Of a stretch of 64,000 nt of DNA, positions 42,031-51,773 are shown one piece after another. The stretch comes from Bacillus pumilus (GTDB lineage Bacteria > Bacillota > Bacilli > Bacillales > Bacillaceae): NCBI RefSeq assembly GCF_024498355.1, contig NZ_CP101833.1, positions 2,399,001 to 2,463,000 of the forward strand, in the 5' to 3' direction. A program made the position numbers and the translations under genes. Each line of letters opens with the position of its first letter. The first letter of the stretch is position 1. The notes beneath the pieces are model-generated. The model ran no database searches, was not told the DNA's origin, and saw nothing but the letters and a program-made list of their open reading frames with translations.

Positions 42031-42035
42031 TGAAA

Positions 42036-42058
42036 AAAGCCTCCGTGTGTGGAGGCTT
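42036..42058 (-). terminator. Terminator hairpin reading leftwards toward pgl
   Basis: A GC-rich 8-bp stem (42037-42044 with 42051-42058) is followed by six T on the minus strand only. Confidence 0.6.
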
Positions 42059-42069
42059 CAGATTGTTGA

Positions 42070-42104
42070 CAAAGGGCTAAAATGAACTTTATTTTAGCCC
42101 TTTG
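42070..42104 (+). terminator. Terminator of pgl
   Basis: A perfect 14-bp stem (42070-42083 with 42091-42104) and 7-base loop is followed by TCTTCTTTTC on the plus strand. Confidence 0.75.
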
Positions 42105-42112
42105 TCTTCTTT

Positions 42113-42538
42113 TCAGCGTACAGACGGCATACCGCCATCCTCAAGCTTTTGATCTATTAAAGACGTATCGGATTTTTCACCGAACCATTTTGCCAGCCTG
42201 TCTTTTGCTTTTCCTTTTACATCGTCATCAATGTACATCGCGACTTGAAGGAGAGCAAATGTAATCGCACCTAAATCATCTGTGTAGCCGACACCGATCA
42301 AAGTATCGGGGATGAGGTCAATTGGAAGGATAAAGTATCCGAGTGCTCCAATGATTAGGGTCTTCGCTTTGACAGGTACTTCGGTTTTTTGCAATGTATA
42401 GTAAAGTAATAGCACAGCATAGACAAGAGAGACCCCAGCTTTTTGTGCCGTCTTTTTTAACTTTTCCCAAAAGGCATGATCATTAAAATGCTTCTTCGAA
42501 CGCTTTAATAGTTCCTTTTTCTCAGAACGATTCATCAT
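42113..42538 (-). CDS. DUF1232 (YkvA-type) membrane-associated protein
   Basis: The 141-residue protein carries a DUF1232 domain (about residues 50-105), recognised by the stretch ALGYFILPIDLIPDTL followed by GYTDDLGAI. The flanks are basic and charged. The family is widespread and of unknown function, likely membrane-associated. ATG 42538 follows GGAGGCGATAT. It lies between convergent pgl and the dlt operon terminator, and appears to be a single gene. Confidence 0.85.
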   Translation of the reverse strand: MMNRSEKKELLKRSKKHFNDHAFWEKLKKTAQKAGVSLVYAVLLLYYTLQKTEVPVKAKTLIIGALGYFILPIDLIPDTLIGVGYTDDLGAITFALLQVAMYIDDDVKGKAKDRLAKWFGEKSDTSLIDQKLEDGGMPSVR

Positions 42539-42602
42539 ATCGCCTCCATATTCAGCATATCCCTTTCACCTTAGTTATACAAGATATCCGCCCATTCGAC
42601 AA

Positions 42603-42625
42603 ACAAAAAGCAGCAGAAAGCCGCT
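42603..42625 (-). terminator. Terminator of the dlt operon
   Basis: A short GCAGC/GCTGC stem (42608-42612 with 42621-42625) is followed by TTTTTG on the minus strand, just after dltD. Confidence 0.65.
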
Positions 42626-42630
42626 GCATT

Positions 42631-43797
42631 CTACTGCTCTTTGTAAAACTTTTCGATCGCCTTATCGATATACACCCATCCTTTATAAGACACATGAATC
42701 GTATCTTTAAAGAAATAGGGATCATACTCATGTGAAGTCAAATCTGCGACTTCATACCCGTTATCTCGAATTTGACGATTGATTTTTTCATAATACTCTG
42801 TACGTCCCTCTTTCGGGAAACCGGTGTAATCATACCATTTTCCGTTTACAGGAATCGTCACAAACAAAGGCTTTGCCCCTGCCTGTTTTAAAATATCCAG
42901 CATGATTTGAAAATCTTTGTATTCTGGTGATTCCGCATAAGAGTGATCTTCACGAGAATCTTTCATCTTTTTCATGATCGGTTTCAGCTTGCGCTCAAAC
43001 AGTTTTTGATTAATATAAAACGGGTTGTTCCCTGCTTTTTTCGCACCTAAGACACTTGCTTCTTTTTCAAGCTCAGTCCATGTTTTTCCTTTGACTGATG
43101 GAGACGGATGAAGCTTACGCTCTTTCCCTGATCCAATTGTATAGTACATGTCTTTCTTTTGAAGCATGCCATAATACATTTTTGCAATAGGAGAAATCGC
43201 GCCATAAGCGAATTTGTTCCCAGAAAGCTCTGCTTTAAAAAGCTCTGTGATGATCATGTCGTTCTTCACTGCTTTAAACGTCATGATTCTCTTGATCAGC
43301 TCTTTTTTCACAGCAGGATCAATTTCTTTATTATAGGCTAGATCAAGTGCTTGAAGCGCTGAATAGTTAGGTGCAAAGTGATTCTCGTCAGATCCCCATT
43401 TCACAAACCACTGCGGGGACACGATAAACACAAGCTTTTTCCCTTTTAATTCATCCATATGCGCTGCGAAGTTCATCGCATGAATTAATGATTGCGATCC
43501 ACCTTTTCCAACAAGGTAAGGTGTGAACCCTTGAGGATTCTCATGAAAGAAATTCGAAGGGTGATATGGATCAAAACGTGATAGTTCAGAAGATCCATAG
43601 ATCGGCAAATAAGTTGGATCTTTTAGCATTTCATCTTGTAAATAAAGCCCTTGGAACATCCCTGGATCTAATTCTGTAGCTGACTTTTGTAATTTGTCTT
43701 TTGGGATCAGATGTGAGAGCCATGCATTTGGTACAAGAAGAACACCAATGAATAGAACAGCCGCTAAAATAAGCGGCCCAAAAAAACGCTTTTTCAT
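42631..43797 (-). CDS. dltD: DltD, teichoic acid D-alanylation protein
   Basis: DltD is a membrane-anchored SGNH-like hydrolase/acyltransferase outside the membrane that finishes transfer of D-alanine to lipoteichoic acid. It has one N-terminal membrane helix (about residues 6-26), the serine block YGSSELSRFDPYHPSN and the C-terminal D-x-x-H motif (FKDTIHVSYKGW). It has 388 residues. It shares one base with the dltC stop and is the last gene of the operon; no dltE follows. Confidence 0.96.
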   Translation of the reverse strand: MKKRFFGPLILAAVLFIGVLLVPNAWLSHLIPKDKLQKSATELDPGMFQGLYLQDEMLKDPTYLPIYGSSELSRFDPYHPSNFFHENPQGFTPYLVGKGGSQSLIHAMNFAAHMDELKGKKLVFIVSPQWFVKWGSDENHFAPNYSALQALDLAYNKEIDPAVKKELIKRIMTFKAVKNDMIITELFKAELSGNKFAYGAISPIAKMYYGMLQKKDMYYTIGSGKERKLHPSPSVKGKTWTELEKEASVLGAKKAGNNPFYINQKLFERKLKPIMKKMKDSREDHSYAESPEYKDFQIMLDILKQAGAKPLFVTIPVNGKWYDYTGFPKEGRTEYYEKINRQIRDNGYEVADLTSHEYDPYFFKDTIHVSYKGWVYIDKAIEKFYKEQ

Positions 43798-44033
43798 TAC
43801 TTCATCTCTGCCAGCTGCTCAGCAATGTGGCTCGGTGTATCCCATACATCACGATCGAACTCTGTAATCGGAACAGTAATTCCCAGCTGACTTTCAATCG
43901 CCATCAGCAGTTCTACTGTACCAAATGAATCAAGAAGACCTTCTTCAAAAATCGCAATCTCTGGATTTTCTTTCACAACGTCGTCCTGACAAACCTCTGC
44001 AATAATACCGTATACTTGATTTTTAAATTCCAT
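43797..44033 (-). CDS. dltC: DltC, D-alanyl carrier protein
   Basis: DltC is a small acyl-carrier-like protein that holds D-alanine as a thioester on a phosphopantetheine arm. The attachment serine is in LLDSFGTVELL (residue 36). It has 78 residues, all helical. DltA charges it; DltB and DltD take the D-alanine across the membrane. Confidence 0.97.
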   Translation of the reverse strand: MEFKNQVYGIIAEVCQDDVVKENPEIAIFEEGLLDSFGTVELLMAIESQLGITVPITEFDRDVWDTPSHIAEQLAEMK

Positions 44034-44054
44034 AATTTTCTACTCCCTTAATCA

Positions 44055-45239
44055 TTAATGATGAAATGGTTTTCCTGAAAAAATATAAAATCCGAAACAA
44101 ATCACATGGAATGTAATAATGATCGACACAACCATTGTGACCTTATTATCCGGCCACCACTTGTGCTTTTTATTCCATTTCTCGAATAAATTGTAACCGG
44201 ACATGACAACTGCATGGTATAGTCCGTAAATAATATATTGAAGTGCGAGTCCATGCCAAGCCCCCATCAATAAAAAGAGGACAAAGTACCCAATATTCGA
44301 TACGGCCATACGGTTCTTGATCCACTTCTTTTTTGTCATAAAGAACACAAATCTCATAAACACGTAGTCTCTGAACCAGAAGGACAAGGACATATGCCAG
44401 CGATTCCAGAAGTCTTTAATGTTCCGGCTAATAAACGGTTTATTAAAGTTTTCTGGTGATTTGATGCCCATGATATAACTCACACCCACAGCAAACGCTG
44501 TATAGCCAGCAAAGTCAAAGAACAAATACATGCTGTAGGCATACATATACGTCAACTGCTGAACAAAGTGACTGCTGCTAATATGATGAATATTCATCAG
44601 AATATACGTGTGAATCAGATAGCCAACAATGAACTTATATAAGAAGCCGATAAAAATTTTATGAATACCTGCGTATAGAAGATCACTGTATGCTCCCTTT
44701 TCAGGCGGCGTATCCATATCCTTTTCAAAACGGCGGTAACGATCAATCGGACCTGATGAAATCGTCGGGAAAAAGACAATGAAATAGACCAAACGATGAA
44801 TCGGCATTTTCTTCTTAATCAAGCCGTCTCTTGTCTCAATAATTAACTGAACACCTTTAAATGTTAAGTACGAGATCCCTAAAAAGCTCAGCCAGTTCAT
44901 TGGCGGCGGGTGATGCGGCTGATGAGTTAAAAAGAACGGTAAGATCTTTGATAGCACAAGCGGCAAAATAGATGCCACCACTGCTATATAGAATACAGAT
45001 GCTTGATTCGCTTTTAGCCGGTACGCAAGATACAGGCGTATGATCAAGACTTGCCACACTGTGAATAAGAAGAGCAGCAGTGCGCCATGTGCATCCTTTG
45101 AGAAAATAAGCGTGAGCGCCACAACCGTTGCAAACATGTTGTAGCCCTGCATTCTTTTGCCGCGAAGACCAAGAATGATCGTCGGCAAAAGAAGAATACC
45201 AATGAGAATGAAGAAAAAGAATGAACTAAACGGAATCAT
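44055..45239 (-). CDS. dltB: DltB, MBOAT-family D-alanyl transferase
   Basis: DltB is an MBOAT membrane enzyme that moves D-alanine from DltC across the membrane. It is a polytopic protein of 394 residues; the MBOAT catalytic histidine is in [14 protein letters not shown], and [19 protein letters not shown] is the conserved MBOAT block. It overlaps dltA by four bases. Confidence 0.97.
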   Translation of the reverse strand: MIPFSSFFFFILIGILLLPTIILGLRGKRMQGYNMFATVVALTLIFSKDAHGALLLFLFTVWQVLIIRLYLAYRLKANQASVFYIAVVASILPLVLSKILPFFLTHQPHHPPPMNWLSFLGISYLTFKGVQLIIETRDGLIKKKMPIHRLVYFIVFFPTISSGPIDRYRRFEKDMDTPPEKGAYSDLLYAGIHKIFIGFLYKFIVGYLIHTYILMNIHHISSSHFVQQLTYMYAYSMYLFFDFAGYTAFAVGVSYIMGIKSPENFNKPFISRNIKDFWNRWHMSLSFWFRDYVFMRFVFFMTKKKWIKNRMAVSNIGYFVLFLLMGAWHGLALQYIIYGLYHAVVMSGYNLFEKWNKKHKWWPDNKVTMVVSIIITFHVICFGFYIFSGKPFHH

Positions 45240-46741
45240 AGAAGAACCTCTTTCGCGATTCTCTTACGGTCAACCTTCCCGTTTGGCGTCATGTACAGCT
45301 GCTCAAGATAGACAAACTTTCTTGGAATCATGTACGCAGGCAGTGAATCCGCCATTTCTTTCTTAATCGCACTTGTCAGCTGATATTCTTTTTCAAATGA
45401 ATGCGCTGCTGGGACAATCGCTGCAATCAAGTACTCCACATGACCGTTGGGCTGGAACGGCACAATCACACAAGCATTGACATAAGTTGTCTCACTCACA
45501 TGATATTCAATTTCTTCAAGCTCCATCCGGTATCCATGCAGCTTAATTTGATAGTCCAGACGACCGTGGCACGTAATTAACCTAGCCTGTTTCACACCTG
45601 CGTCACCTGTGCGGTAAGCAGGACGTCCTTCGTATTCAAAGAACACTTGATCCGTTAAGGCTTGTTCACCTAAGTAGCCTCTCGTGACGCTTGGCCCCAC
45701 GATGACAATTTCCCCTTTTTCACCATCAGGAAGGCTCTTGCCTTCTTCATCTAAAATGACGATATCTGTATCAGGCTTCGCATAGCCGACTGGTAAAGAA
45801 TCATGCTGATCAAGAATGGCCTGGGTGACTTCAATTGATGTGATCGCAACAGTTGCCTCAGTCGGACCATACGTATTAAAGACCTGCGCCTTTGGAAAGC
45901 GCTCAAGGAGTGCACTTGCTACAGATACAGGAAGTGCCTCTCCGCAGAACAAGAAAACTTTCAGCTCTGGTAAAAGCTCACCTGTAAAGGAAGGATCCAT
46001 CAAGCACATTTGCACAAAGGAAGGTGTTGATGTCCACACTTCAACGTCAGATTGACCAAGTGCTGCAAACATATCCTTCGGCTTATTCACAAGATCTTTC
46101 ACTAAACAGTAAAGCGTGCCGCCTGATTGAAGCGCTGGATACAAATCCATCACTGATAAGTCAAAAGAAAAGGGTGCTTGGTTTAAGAACGTGCGTCCCT
46201 CACCAATTGGGAAGTCTCGGCACATCCATTCTGTAAAGCTTTCTAAATTATTGGCTGTTACCTGAACGCCTTTCGGTTTTCCGGTACTGCCAGACGTATA
46301 AATGATGTAAAAAACATCATCCTGTTGAACCCACTGCGTGGATGGTGGTGCTTCTTTTTCAAGTGCTAAAAGCGATGCCGCACTCTTCACTTCAATGTGT
46401 TCTTCTACATCCAGTACTGTCTGCTCATTTGCACAAATCAATAGACTGGCTTTGGAGCTTTCAATAATCGAGACAATACGCTCGACAGGTATTGAGATGT
46501 CGACCGGAATATAAGGTCTGCCTGATTTCACACTGCCTAAGAAAGAAATCAGCATCTCTGGCTCCATATGACCGTATACAATGACAGGTGCACTGTCAGT
46601 TGCGACTGCATCAATCGAACCAGCCATTTGGTCTGATAGACGCCAAAGCTCATCATATGTGATCGAAGCATCTTGAGAAACAAATGCTGGCTGTGTCGGT
46701 TTTGTTTGCTGGTATTCATGAATCGTGTGTAATAGTTTCAT
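45236..46741 (-). CDS. dltA: DltA, D-alanine:DltC ligase
   Basis: DltA is an ANL-family adenylating enzyme that activates D-alanine and loads it on DltC. The P-loop-like [12 protein letters not shown], the [12 protein letters not shown] motif, YRTGD and the C-terminal catalytic lysine in [12 protein letters not shown] are visible. It has 501 residues. It lies 14 bases after dltX. Confidence 0.97.
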   Translation of the reverse strand: MKLLHTIHEYQQTKPTQPAFVSQDASITYDELWRLSDQMAGSIDAVATDSAPVIVYGHMEPEMLISFLGSVKSGRPYIPVDISIPVERIVSIIESSKASLLICANEQTVLDVEEHIEVKSAASLLALEKEAPPSTQWVQQDDVFYIIYTSGSTGKPKGVQVTANNLESFTEWMCRDFPIGEGRTFLNQAPFSFDLSVMDLYPALQSGGTLYCLVKDLVNKPKDMFAALGQSDVEVWTSTPSFVQMCLMDPSFTGELLPELKVFLFCGEALPVSVASALLERFPKAQVFNTYGPTEATVAITSIEVTQAILDQHDSLPVGYAKPDTDIVILDEEGKSLPDGEKGEIVIVGPSVTRGYLGEQALTDQVFFEYEGRPAYRTGDAGVKQARLITCHGRLDYQIKLHGYRMELEEIEYHVSETTYVNACVIVPFQPNGHVEYLIAAIVPAAHSFEKEYQLTSAIKKEMADSLPAYMIPRKFVYLEQLYMTPNGKVDRKRIAKEVLL

Positions 46742-46755
46742 AGTCTAATCTCCAA

Positions 46756-46899
46756 TTAAAAATCGTTGTAAATGAATGATCCCGTATTTGCTGTATGGAA
46801 TCCGTAAATAAAAAACAATAATAGAAAAATAAGTAAGTAAAAACTTGTATATCCTATCCATTTTACAGACTTATTTTCTGATAGCTTTTTGAATAGCAT
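46756..46899 (-). CDS. dltX: DltX, small membrane protein of D-alanylation
   Basis: DltX is a one-helix protein encoded before dltA in many Firmicutes and needed for D-alanylation. The 47 residues have one membrane helix (about 17-34) and the conserved C-terminal stretch ending FIYNDF, which is thought to receive the D-alanyl group. ATG 46899 follows AGAGG by eight bases; the longest frame adds 16 residues without support. Confidence 0.88.
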   Translation of the reverse strand: MLFKKLSENKSVKWIGYTSFYLLIFLLLFFIYGFHTANTGSFIYNDF

Positions 46900-46932
46900 A
46901 TTGATAACCTCTTTTCTTTTGACATTTATAAA

Positions 46933-46959
46933 GACGACATCGATCATCTAAAAGTTTCA
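46933..46959 (-). promoter_or_regulatory. ECF sigma-type promoter of the dlt operon
   Basis: TGAAAC, 17 bases and CGTC on the minus strand, 30 bases upstream of dltX. This is the SigmaX/SigmaM type. The dlt operon of B. subtilis is partly SigmaX-driven, as I recall. The rest of 46960-47204 is AT-rich, with nothing else I can name. Confidence 0.6.
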
Positions 46960-47204
46960 TATCAAAACATAAAAATTTTAAGAAATCATAAAAAAAAGAT
47001 GTCGAAAATATGAACGTACCTTAGGCAAAGCTGTCTTATTGTAACAAAGATTTAATGTATTTGAAATGAAATGGAAGCTTAAATTTGCCTTAAAATTGGT
47101 GAAAGCTGTCGAGGGGTAGCAAAATTCTACTTTAGTCTTGATGTGAATTAGGATACATTGAGATGTATATAAAATAATTAATATCTACTTAGGGAGGTTA
47201 ACGT

Positions 47205-47597
47205 ATGAAAGGGCTTGTTCATCATATAGAGCTAAATGTTTCAAATTTAAAGAATTCAATTATTTTTTGGAAGTGGTTTTTAGAAGAATTAGGCTACGAG
47301 CCTTATCAAACTTGGGAAAGCGGTCGAAGTTGGAGATTGGGTGAAACTTATATCGTTTTCGTACAAACTGAAGAACGATTTATGGACATACCCTATCATA
47401 GACGCAGAGTAGGTCTAAACCATTTAGCTTTTCATGCCAGCTCCCGGCAGCAAGTAGATCATATGACTGAAAAGTTAAAAACCAAGGGGGTTAAAATTCT
47501 TTATACCGATACACACCCCTTCGCAGGCGGCGATACACACTACGCAGTTTATTTCGAAGATCCTGATAGAATTAAAGTTGAATTGGTAGCACCATGA
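47205..47597 (+). CDS. VOC family (glyoxalase/bleomycin resistance-like) protein
   Basis: The 130-residue protein has one vicinal oxygen chelate domain with paired beta-alpha-beta-beta-beta units: HHIELNVSNLKNSIIFWKWF at the start, NHLAFHASSRQQVDHM in the middle and VYFEDPDRIKVELV at the end. His 6 or 7, His 75 and Glu near the C-terminus could bind metal. Substrate unknown; such proteins range from isomerases to antibiotic-binding proteins. ATG follows GGGAGGT. It faces away from dlt; base composition is AT-rich. Confidence 0.85.
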   Translation: MKGLVHHIELNVSNLKNSIIFWKWFLEELGYEPYQTWESGRSWRLGETYIVFVQTEERFMDIPYHRRRVGLNHLAFHASSRQQVDHMTEKLKTKGVKILYTDTHPFAGGDTHYAVYFEDPDRIKVELVAP

Positions 47598-47733
47598 TTC
47601 GAATTTAACTCGAAAGAATACTGCATTGGCCTTTTGTACAAATCAACCAATAACAAGTGACCTCATTATTCAAAAAACGGTGCTCATATAGTCCCTTCAA
47701 AACCATTAGAATGAATTAAAAGGATGATTAACT

Positions 47734-48078
47734 ATGGAATATAACTCTTTAATAAAAACATTAGATGAAAATGGAGGGAAAGAACTTATATTAGTTTGGG
47801 AAAATGGATTAAAGATCGTTGGTAAACCAGACACACTCTATGAATCAGATAACGTTTTAGAGGATGATGATGCAAATTATACAGAATACTATGCTGTTGC
47901 ATTTAGGGTCATAGAAGTTTTGACCCAGCCTACTCATAATGAAAGTAGTATATATGATTGGATTAGTACAGGAAAAAGCTCATTAGTAGAAATTTCTCTT
48001 TATAAAGAGCCGCCAAACGAAATATATTTAGCAGACGGTCAAGAATTATGGGAATTGGACAGCGATGAATCACAATGA
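47734..48078 (+). CDS. Hypothetical acidic protein
   Basis: I do not recognise this 114-residue protein. It is acidic (notably residues 38-48, with a run of D and E), mostly beta-strand-like, and has no membrane segment or catalytic motif I can name. ATG 47734 follows AAGGA by nine bases and a hairpin terminator follows immediately, so it is very likely expressed. Size, acidity and place next to a tRNA gene would suit an immunity or anti-restriction protein, but nothing shows this. Confidence 0.6.
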   Translation: MEYNSLIKTLDENGGKELILVWENGLKIVGKPDTLYESDNVLEDDDANYTEYYAVAFRVIEVLTQPTHNESSIYDWISTGKSSLVEISLYKEPPNEIYLADGQELWELDSDESQ

Positions 48079-48106
48079 AAAGCCCCTCCAAATCGGAAGG
48101 GCTTTT
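48078..48106 (+). terminator. Terminator after the hypothetical gene
   Basis: A stem AAAAGCCC/GGGCTTTT extended by a mismatch and three pairs is followed by a T-rich exit on the plus strand. The stretch 48110-48327 shows no gene I can support. Confidence 0.7.
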
Positions 48107-48327
48107 CTACTTTGAATATATTTGTTGCTGCCTTCATATATAAGCCTATTTTCATTTTATACATTTTTGATCCATTTACGCTCATGTCATTGAAGAAGCT
48201 GATCAGAAATCAGCCACCCATTTCGATAGTTTCTTTGATACAAAAACAGGCAACGGAAATACTTAAAAATAAATCCGCTCCCAAAACCCTAATTTGAAGC
48301 GATAAACGAACTTAAGTTCCAACAAAC

Positions 48328-48369
48328 AAAAAAGCCTGAAATCCTTGATAATAAAGGGTTTCAGGCTTT
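48328..48369 (-). terminator. Terminator of tRNA-Arg
   Basis: A 14-bp stem (48331-48344 with 48356-48369) is followed by TTTTTTGTTTG on the minus strand just after the tRNA. Confidence 0.85.
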
Positions 48370-48379
48370 TAATTTAGTA

Positions 48380-48453
<74 letters not shown>

Positions 48454-48573
48454 ATGTTGTTATGTAGTGCGCTGCGCTCGATTACCTCAGCGACAAGATT
48501 TATTATATTACTATTGTTCTTTAAAGTCAACGGTTTTTCGAAAGTTTTTTCATAAGGGGCAGATGCTGCACCC

Positions 48574-49098
48574 TTATGAAATACCTTCCAATGTCACGGT
48601 GTTTTCGAGGTCTTGTATCGCTAGACCTTCGTCCGTGTAAAATTGAACGTTTGCTTCGCTTCCATCTAGTGTCAGTATAGCATAGCTGCGCTCTTTGCGC
48701 ACTCTTGGCAGGTGCACGCTGCCTGGGTTAATGAGGAGCTTTCCTCTTAGCAGCTCACTGCCTGGGATGTGCGAGTGGCCAAAACAGATAATGTCTGCGC
48801 CTAGCTCTTCTGCACGGTAGTAGACTTGAAGTAGGGATTGTTTGATGCCATGCAGATGTCCGTGAGTGAGAAATAGTTTTCCGCCTCCATCAAGGGGGAG
48901 CAGGAGCTCTTCTTCAAAATCGCCCATAAAGTCACAATTTCCTTTGACGACTTTGTATCCTTGGAGTGCTGGGTGGTTCGTTTCGAGTTCTGAATCTCCG
49001 CAGTGAATCATCATGTCTACCTCAGCCGCATGCCGTTTAGCAATGGTTTGAAGCTCGTCTGTGAGTCCATGACTGTCACTAATGATGAGTATCTTCAT
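48574..49098 (-). CDS. ysnB: YsnB, YfcE/MJ0936-type metallophosphoesterase
   Basis: A small calcineurin-like phosphodiesterase. Metal-binding motifs are IISDSHG, HCGDSE, GNCD, THGH and FGHSHIP, all complete. It has 174 residues. The family hydrolyses artificial phosphodiesters; the natural substrate is not known. It lies 14 bases after rdgB, in the rph-rdgB-ysnB cluster as in B. subtilis. Confidence 0.92.
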   Translation of the reverse strand: MKILIISDSHGLTDELQTIAKRHAAEVDMMIHCGDSELETNHPALQGYKVVKGNCDFMGDFEEELLLPLDGGGKLFLTHGHLHGIKQSLLQVYYRAEELGADIICFGHSHIPGSELLRGKLLINPGSVHLPRVRKERSYAILTLDGSEANVQFYTDEGLAIQDLENTVTLEGIS

Positions 49099-49112
49099 GG
49101 CTTCATTCCCCC

Positions 49113-49706
49113 TTATTCATTTGCGTCTAGCAATGATGAAAGCTTTTGAAGCGCGACCGCTCGATGGCTGATCTTGTTTTTCTCCTTTGGTGATAACTCG
49201 GCCATCGTCTGGTCTTTGTCTTTGACGATGAAAATCGGGTCGTATCCGAAGCCATTTTCGCCGATTGGTTCTTCTGCGATGAAGCCTTCTACTGATCCTT
49301 CTACCGTCTTTGTTTCTTTGCCCGGTGTGCTGACAGCAAGGGCACATCTGAATCTGGCTGTGCGGTCTTCTTTTTCAATTCCTTTAAGCTCGCTCAGCAC
49401 TTTCCTTACATTCTCGGCATCGTCTTTATGCTCACCAGCGTATCTTGCTGAATAAACGCCAGGTTTCCCGCCCAGATAATCAATCGACAAACCGGAATCG
49501 TCTGCAATCACCATTTCACCTGCTTTGGCCTGAATAGCCTCGGCTTTGATGATCGCATTTTCCTCAAAGGTTTGTCCTGTTTCTTCGATCTCTTCTGAGA
49601 ATCCGATGTCTGCTAGTGTTTTGACCGTGAAACCTTTTGGCTCAAGAATGGCTTTGAATTCTTTCGCTTTGCCCGGATTATGCGTTGCAATGATCGCTGT
49701 TTTCAT
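49113..49706 (-). CDS. rdgB: RdgB/HAM1-type non-canonical purine NTP pyrophosphatase
   Basis: The enzyme removes ITP, dITP and XTP from the nucleotide pool. THNPGKAKEF at the start, the catalytic DDSGLSIDYLGGKPGVYSARYAG and the C-terminal ISHRAVAL are the family hallmarks. ATG 49706 is preferred (AGAAGGG upstream), giving 197 residues; a TTG three codons earlier opens the longest frame. It corresponds to B. subtilis ysnA and sits 19 bases after rph. Confidence 0.95.
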   Translation of the reverse strand: MKTAIIATHNPGKAKEFKAILEPKGFTVKTLADIGFSEEIEETGQTFEENAIIKAEAIQAKAGEMVIADDSGLSIDYLGGKPGVYSARYAGEHKDDAENVRKVLSELKGIEKEDRTARFRCALAVSTPGKETKTVEGSVEGFIAEEPIGENGFGYDPIFIVKDKDQTMAELSPKEKNKISHRAVALQKLSSLLDANE

Positions 49707-49725
49707 CCTGATCAAACCCTTCTAG

Positions 49726-50454
49726 TTATTCGATGACTTCTCCTGTCACTGCTTTTTGCTTTTCAATTAATTCTTTGATGCCCTTTTCGGCTAGATCAAG
49801 CAGTCCGTTTAGCTGCTCTCTTGAAAAGGTCGCTTCTTCACCTGTGCCTTGAAGTTCAACGAAGCGTCCAGCGCCTGTCATGATGACATTCATATCCACT
49901 TCAGCCGAAGAATCTTCTTCATAGTTTAAATCTAACAGAAGCCCCTGTTTAGAATCAATTCCGACGGATATCGCCGCTAAATAATCAGTGATTGGGTTTT
50001 CTTTCATGACTCCTTCAGCCCGAAGCTTTTGAATCGCAAGTGTCATGGCCACAAATGCACCTGTGATGGACGCCGTCCGTGTTCCGCCGTCTGCTTGAAT
50101 CACATCACAATCAATCCAAATTGTGCGTTCACCAAGCTTTTCTAAATCAACGACTGCGCGGAGTGCTCGTCCAATTAAGCGTTGAATTTCCATTGTACGT
50201 CCTGTGACTTTTCCTTTAGAAGATTCTCTCATCGTTCTTTGTGCTGTTGCTCTTGGAAGCATGCTATATTCTGCTGTAATCCAGCCTTTTCCTTCTCCTC
50301 TTAAAAAAGGAGGTACGCGGTCTTCGATTGATGCGTTACAAATCACCTTCGTATTTCCCGCTGAGATTAAGACAGAGCCCTCTGGATGCGTGATGTAGCC
50401 TGCCTCTATTTCAATTTTTCTTAATTCGTCATATTGTCTTTCATCTAATCTCAT
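49726..50454 (-). CDS. rph: RNase PH
   Basis: RNase PH is a phosphate-dependent exoribonuclease that trims tRNA 3' ends. [25 protein letters not shown], the [18 protein letters not shown] block and [19 protein letters not shown] are typical. It has 242 residues. It heads rph-rdgB-ysnB. Confidence 0.97.
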   Translation of the reverse strand: MRLDERQYDELRKIEIEAGYITHPEGSVLISAGNTKVICNASIEDRVPPFLRGEGKGWITAEYSMLPRATAQRTMRESSKGKVTGRTMEIQRLIGRALRAVVDLEKLGERTIWIDCDVIQADGGTRTASITGAFVAMTLAIQKLRAEGVMKENPITDYLAAISVGIDSKQGLLLDLNYEEDSSAEVDMNVIMTGAGRFVELQGTGEEATFSREQLNGLLDLAEKGIKELIEKQKAVTGEVIE

Positions 50455-50549
50455 GATTTACCTCCGTTACGATATACATTCCGCGCGGGTGCCAGCGGGG
50501 TTCTCCTACTAACTTAGACAACCTTGATCGGTTCTAATCGCTTGGAATA

Positions 50550-50582
50550 AAAAAGAGGCAGCGAATATGCATGCCTCTTTTT
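50550..50582 (-). terminator. Terminator of gerM
   Basis: A perfect 10-bp stem (50550-50559 with 50573-50582) is followed by TTTATTCC on the minus strand. Confidence 0.8.
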
Positions 50583-50605
50583 CTCCATTATATCAATGTG
50601 TGACG

Positions 50606-51667
50606 TTAAAAACTACCTGTATTCACTTGTTCTGGTCTTGAAACTGGCTTTGTGAGCTCTGCCCCTTTTTCATTCACAAGCTCTGCCTTTCCGTTTACCT
50701 TCACAGATACGCTTTTCACATCCGGCAGCTCTGTTAATGTGAGGACAATGCTATCAAGAACTTTTTGTGAAATGACCTTTTTCTTTTCATCGGCACTGCC
50801 AAAAATGGATTCGTTGAAATCAAGTGTCACATGGCCGTCTTTTACTTTTGGTACATCATTCAGCTTCACGTCTTGATCAAAGTCTGTGAGCAAATGGCTT
50901 GTTTTACTTGGTCCAGAGACGAGCTCATCAATGGCTGCTGTAATTGGATCATCCCCGTCTTTTGGCGCTCTTGTTGTGACAGGAACGTAGTACGTCTGCT
51001 CATCAGATTCAGATAAGTAGTAGACGGTCACTGGCTTTGTCGATGTCATATCAGCGGCAGCCTCGTGCTGAATATTAATGCCGTCCTCTCTGCTTAAATC
51101 ATCTGAAATCGGGGTGCCGTTCACAGGCATTTCTTTTAATTCATGTCCATTCATCTTCAATTTGACTTTGGCTACCGAATCAAACTGTGTTAACGTCCAA
51201 GTGACAGATTGCAGGATGCGCTGTTCGTCTTCTTTTTTATAGTTTTTGAATTCATTTGAAAAATCCACAACCGCCGTTCCGTCTTTAATATCGACAGATA
51301 CATTCGTGTCAGCTGGCAAGACGGCTCTAAATCCATTTGGCATCAGGTTGGAGATGGGTCCTCCATCCACGAGATATTCAAGGGTTTGTTTGGCACTTCC
51401 TTCGTTTTTCGGCAGCGGAATGGATTGAGACACGACATAACCGTTTTTATCAATTAAATATAATTCTCTCATAACCGTATCTGCCTGCTTCTCTTCTTTT
51501 TCTTCTTTGGCTGTTTGTTTGTCTTCTTTATTTTCTTTCACATATGTGACATTTTGTGGTGGATCAATCTCTGTTTTCGCTTGGTCTGTTTGAAACAATC
51601 CGCATCCTGATAAAAGCATGGCTGACGCGATACACGTCACAGCTGCTGTAGTTCCTTTTTTCAGCAT
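50606..51667 (-). CDS. gerM: GerM, sporulation and germination lipoprotein
   Basis: GerM is needed for normal spore cortex formation and germination and is part of the SpoIIQ-SpoIIIAH engulfment complex. A lipoprotein signal is clear: basic start, hydrophobic core and lipobox LLSGC with the cysteine at residue 22. A charged linker is followed by two GerM domains (about 70-185 and 215-330), each with the YLIDKNGYVV or VYYLSESDEQTYYV opening. It has 353 residues. Its start follows GGAGGGTGA. It lies between rph and murI. Confidence 0.92.
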   Translation of the reverse strand: MLKKGTTAAVTCIASAMLLSGCGLFQTDQAKTEIDPPQNVTYVKENKEDKQTAKEEKEEKQADTVMRELYLIDKNGYVVSQSIPLPKNEGSAKQTLEYLVDGGPISNLMPNGFRAVLPADTNVSVDIKDGTAVVDFSNEFKNYKKEDEQRILQSVTWTLTQFDSVAKVKLKMNGHELKEMPVNGTPISDDLSREDGINIQHEAAADMTSTKPVTVYYLSESDEQTYYVPVTTRAPKDGDDPITAAIDELVSGPSKTSHLLTDFDQDVKLNDVPKVKDGHVTLDFNESIFGSADEKKKVISQKVLDSIVLTLTELPDVKSVSVKVNGKAELVNEKGAELTKPVSRPEQVNTGSF

Positions 51668-51742
51668 ACTTCACCCTCCTCTAGTAGTTTGTACTACTAT
51701 GTATACGAGCTCCCTAAGAGGATTAGACCCTTTTCATAAAAA

Positions 51743-51773
51743 AATAACCCACTTCATGTAGAAGCGGGTTATT
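51743..51773 (-). terminator. Terminator of murI
   Basis: A 13-bp stem with one wobble (51743-51755 with 51761-51773) is followed by TTTTTTATG on the minus strand, between murI and gerM. Confidence 0.85.

Noticed and set aside
48112..48297. 61-codon plus-strand frame after the hypothetical gene
   Set aside because: No ribosome binding site, low-complexity composition, lies after a terminator and ends before the tRNA terminator; most likely chance.
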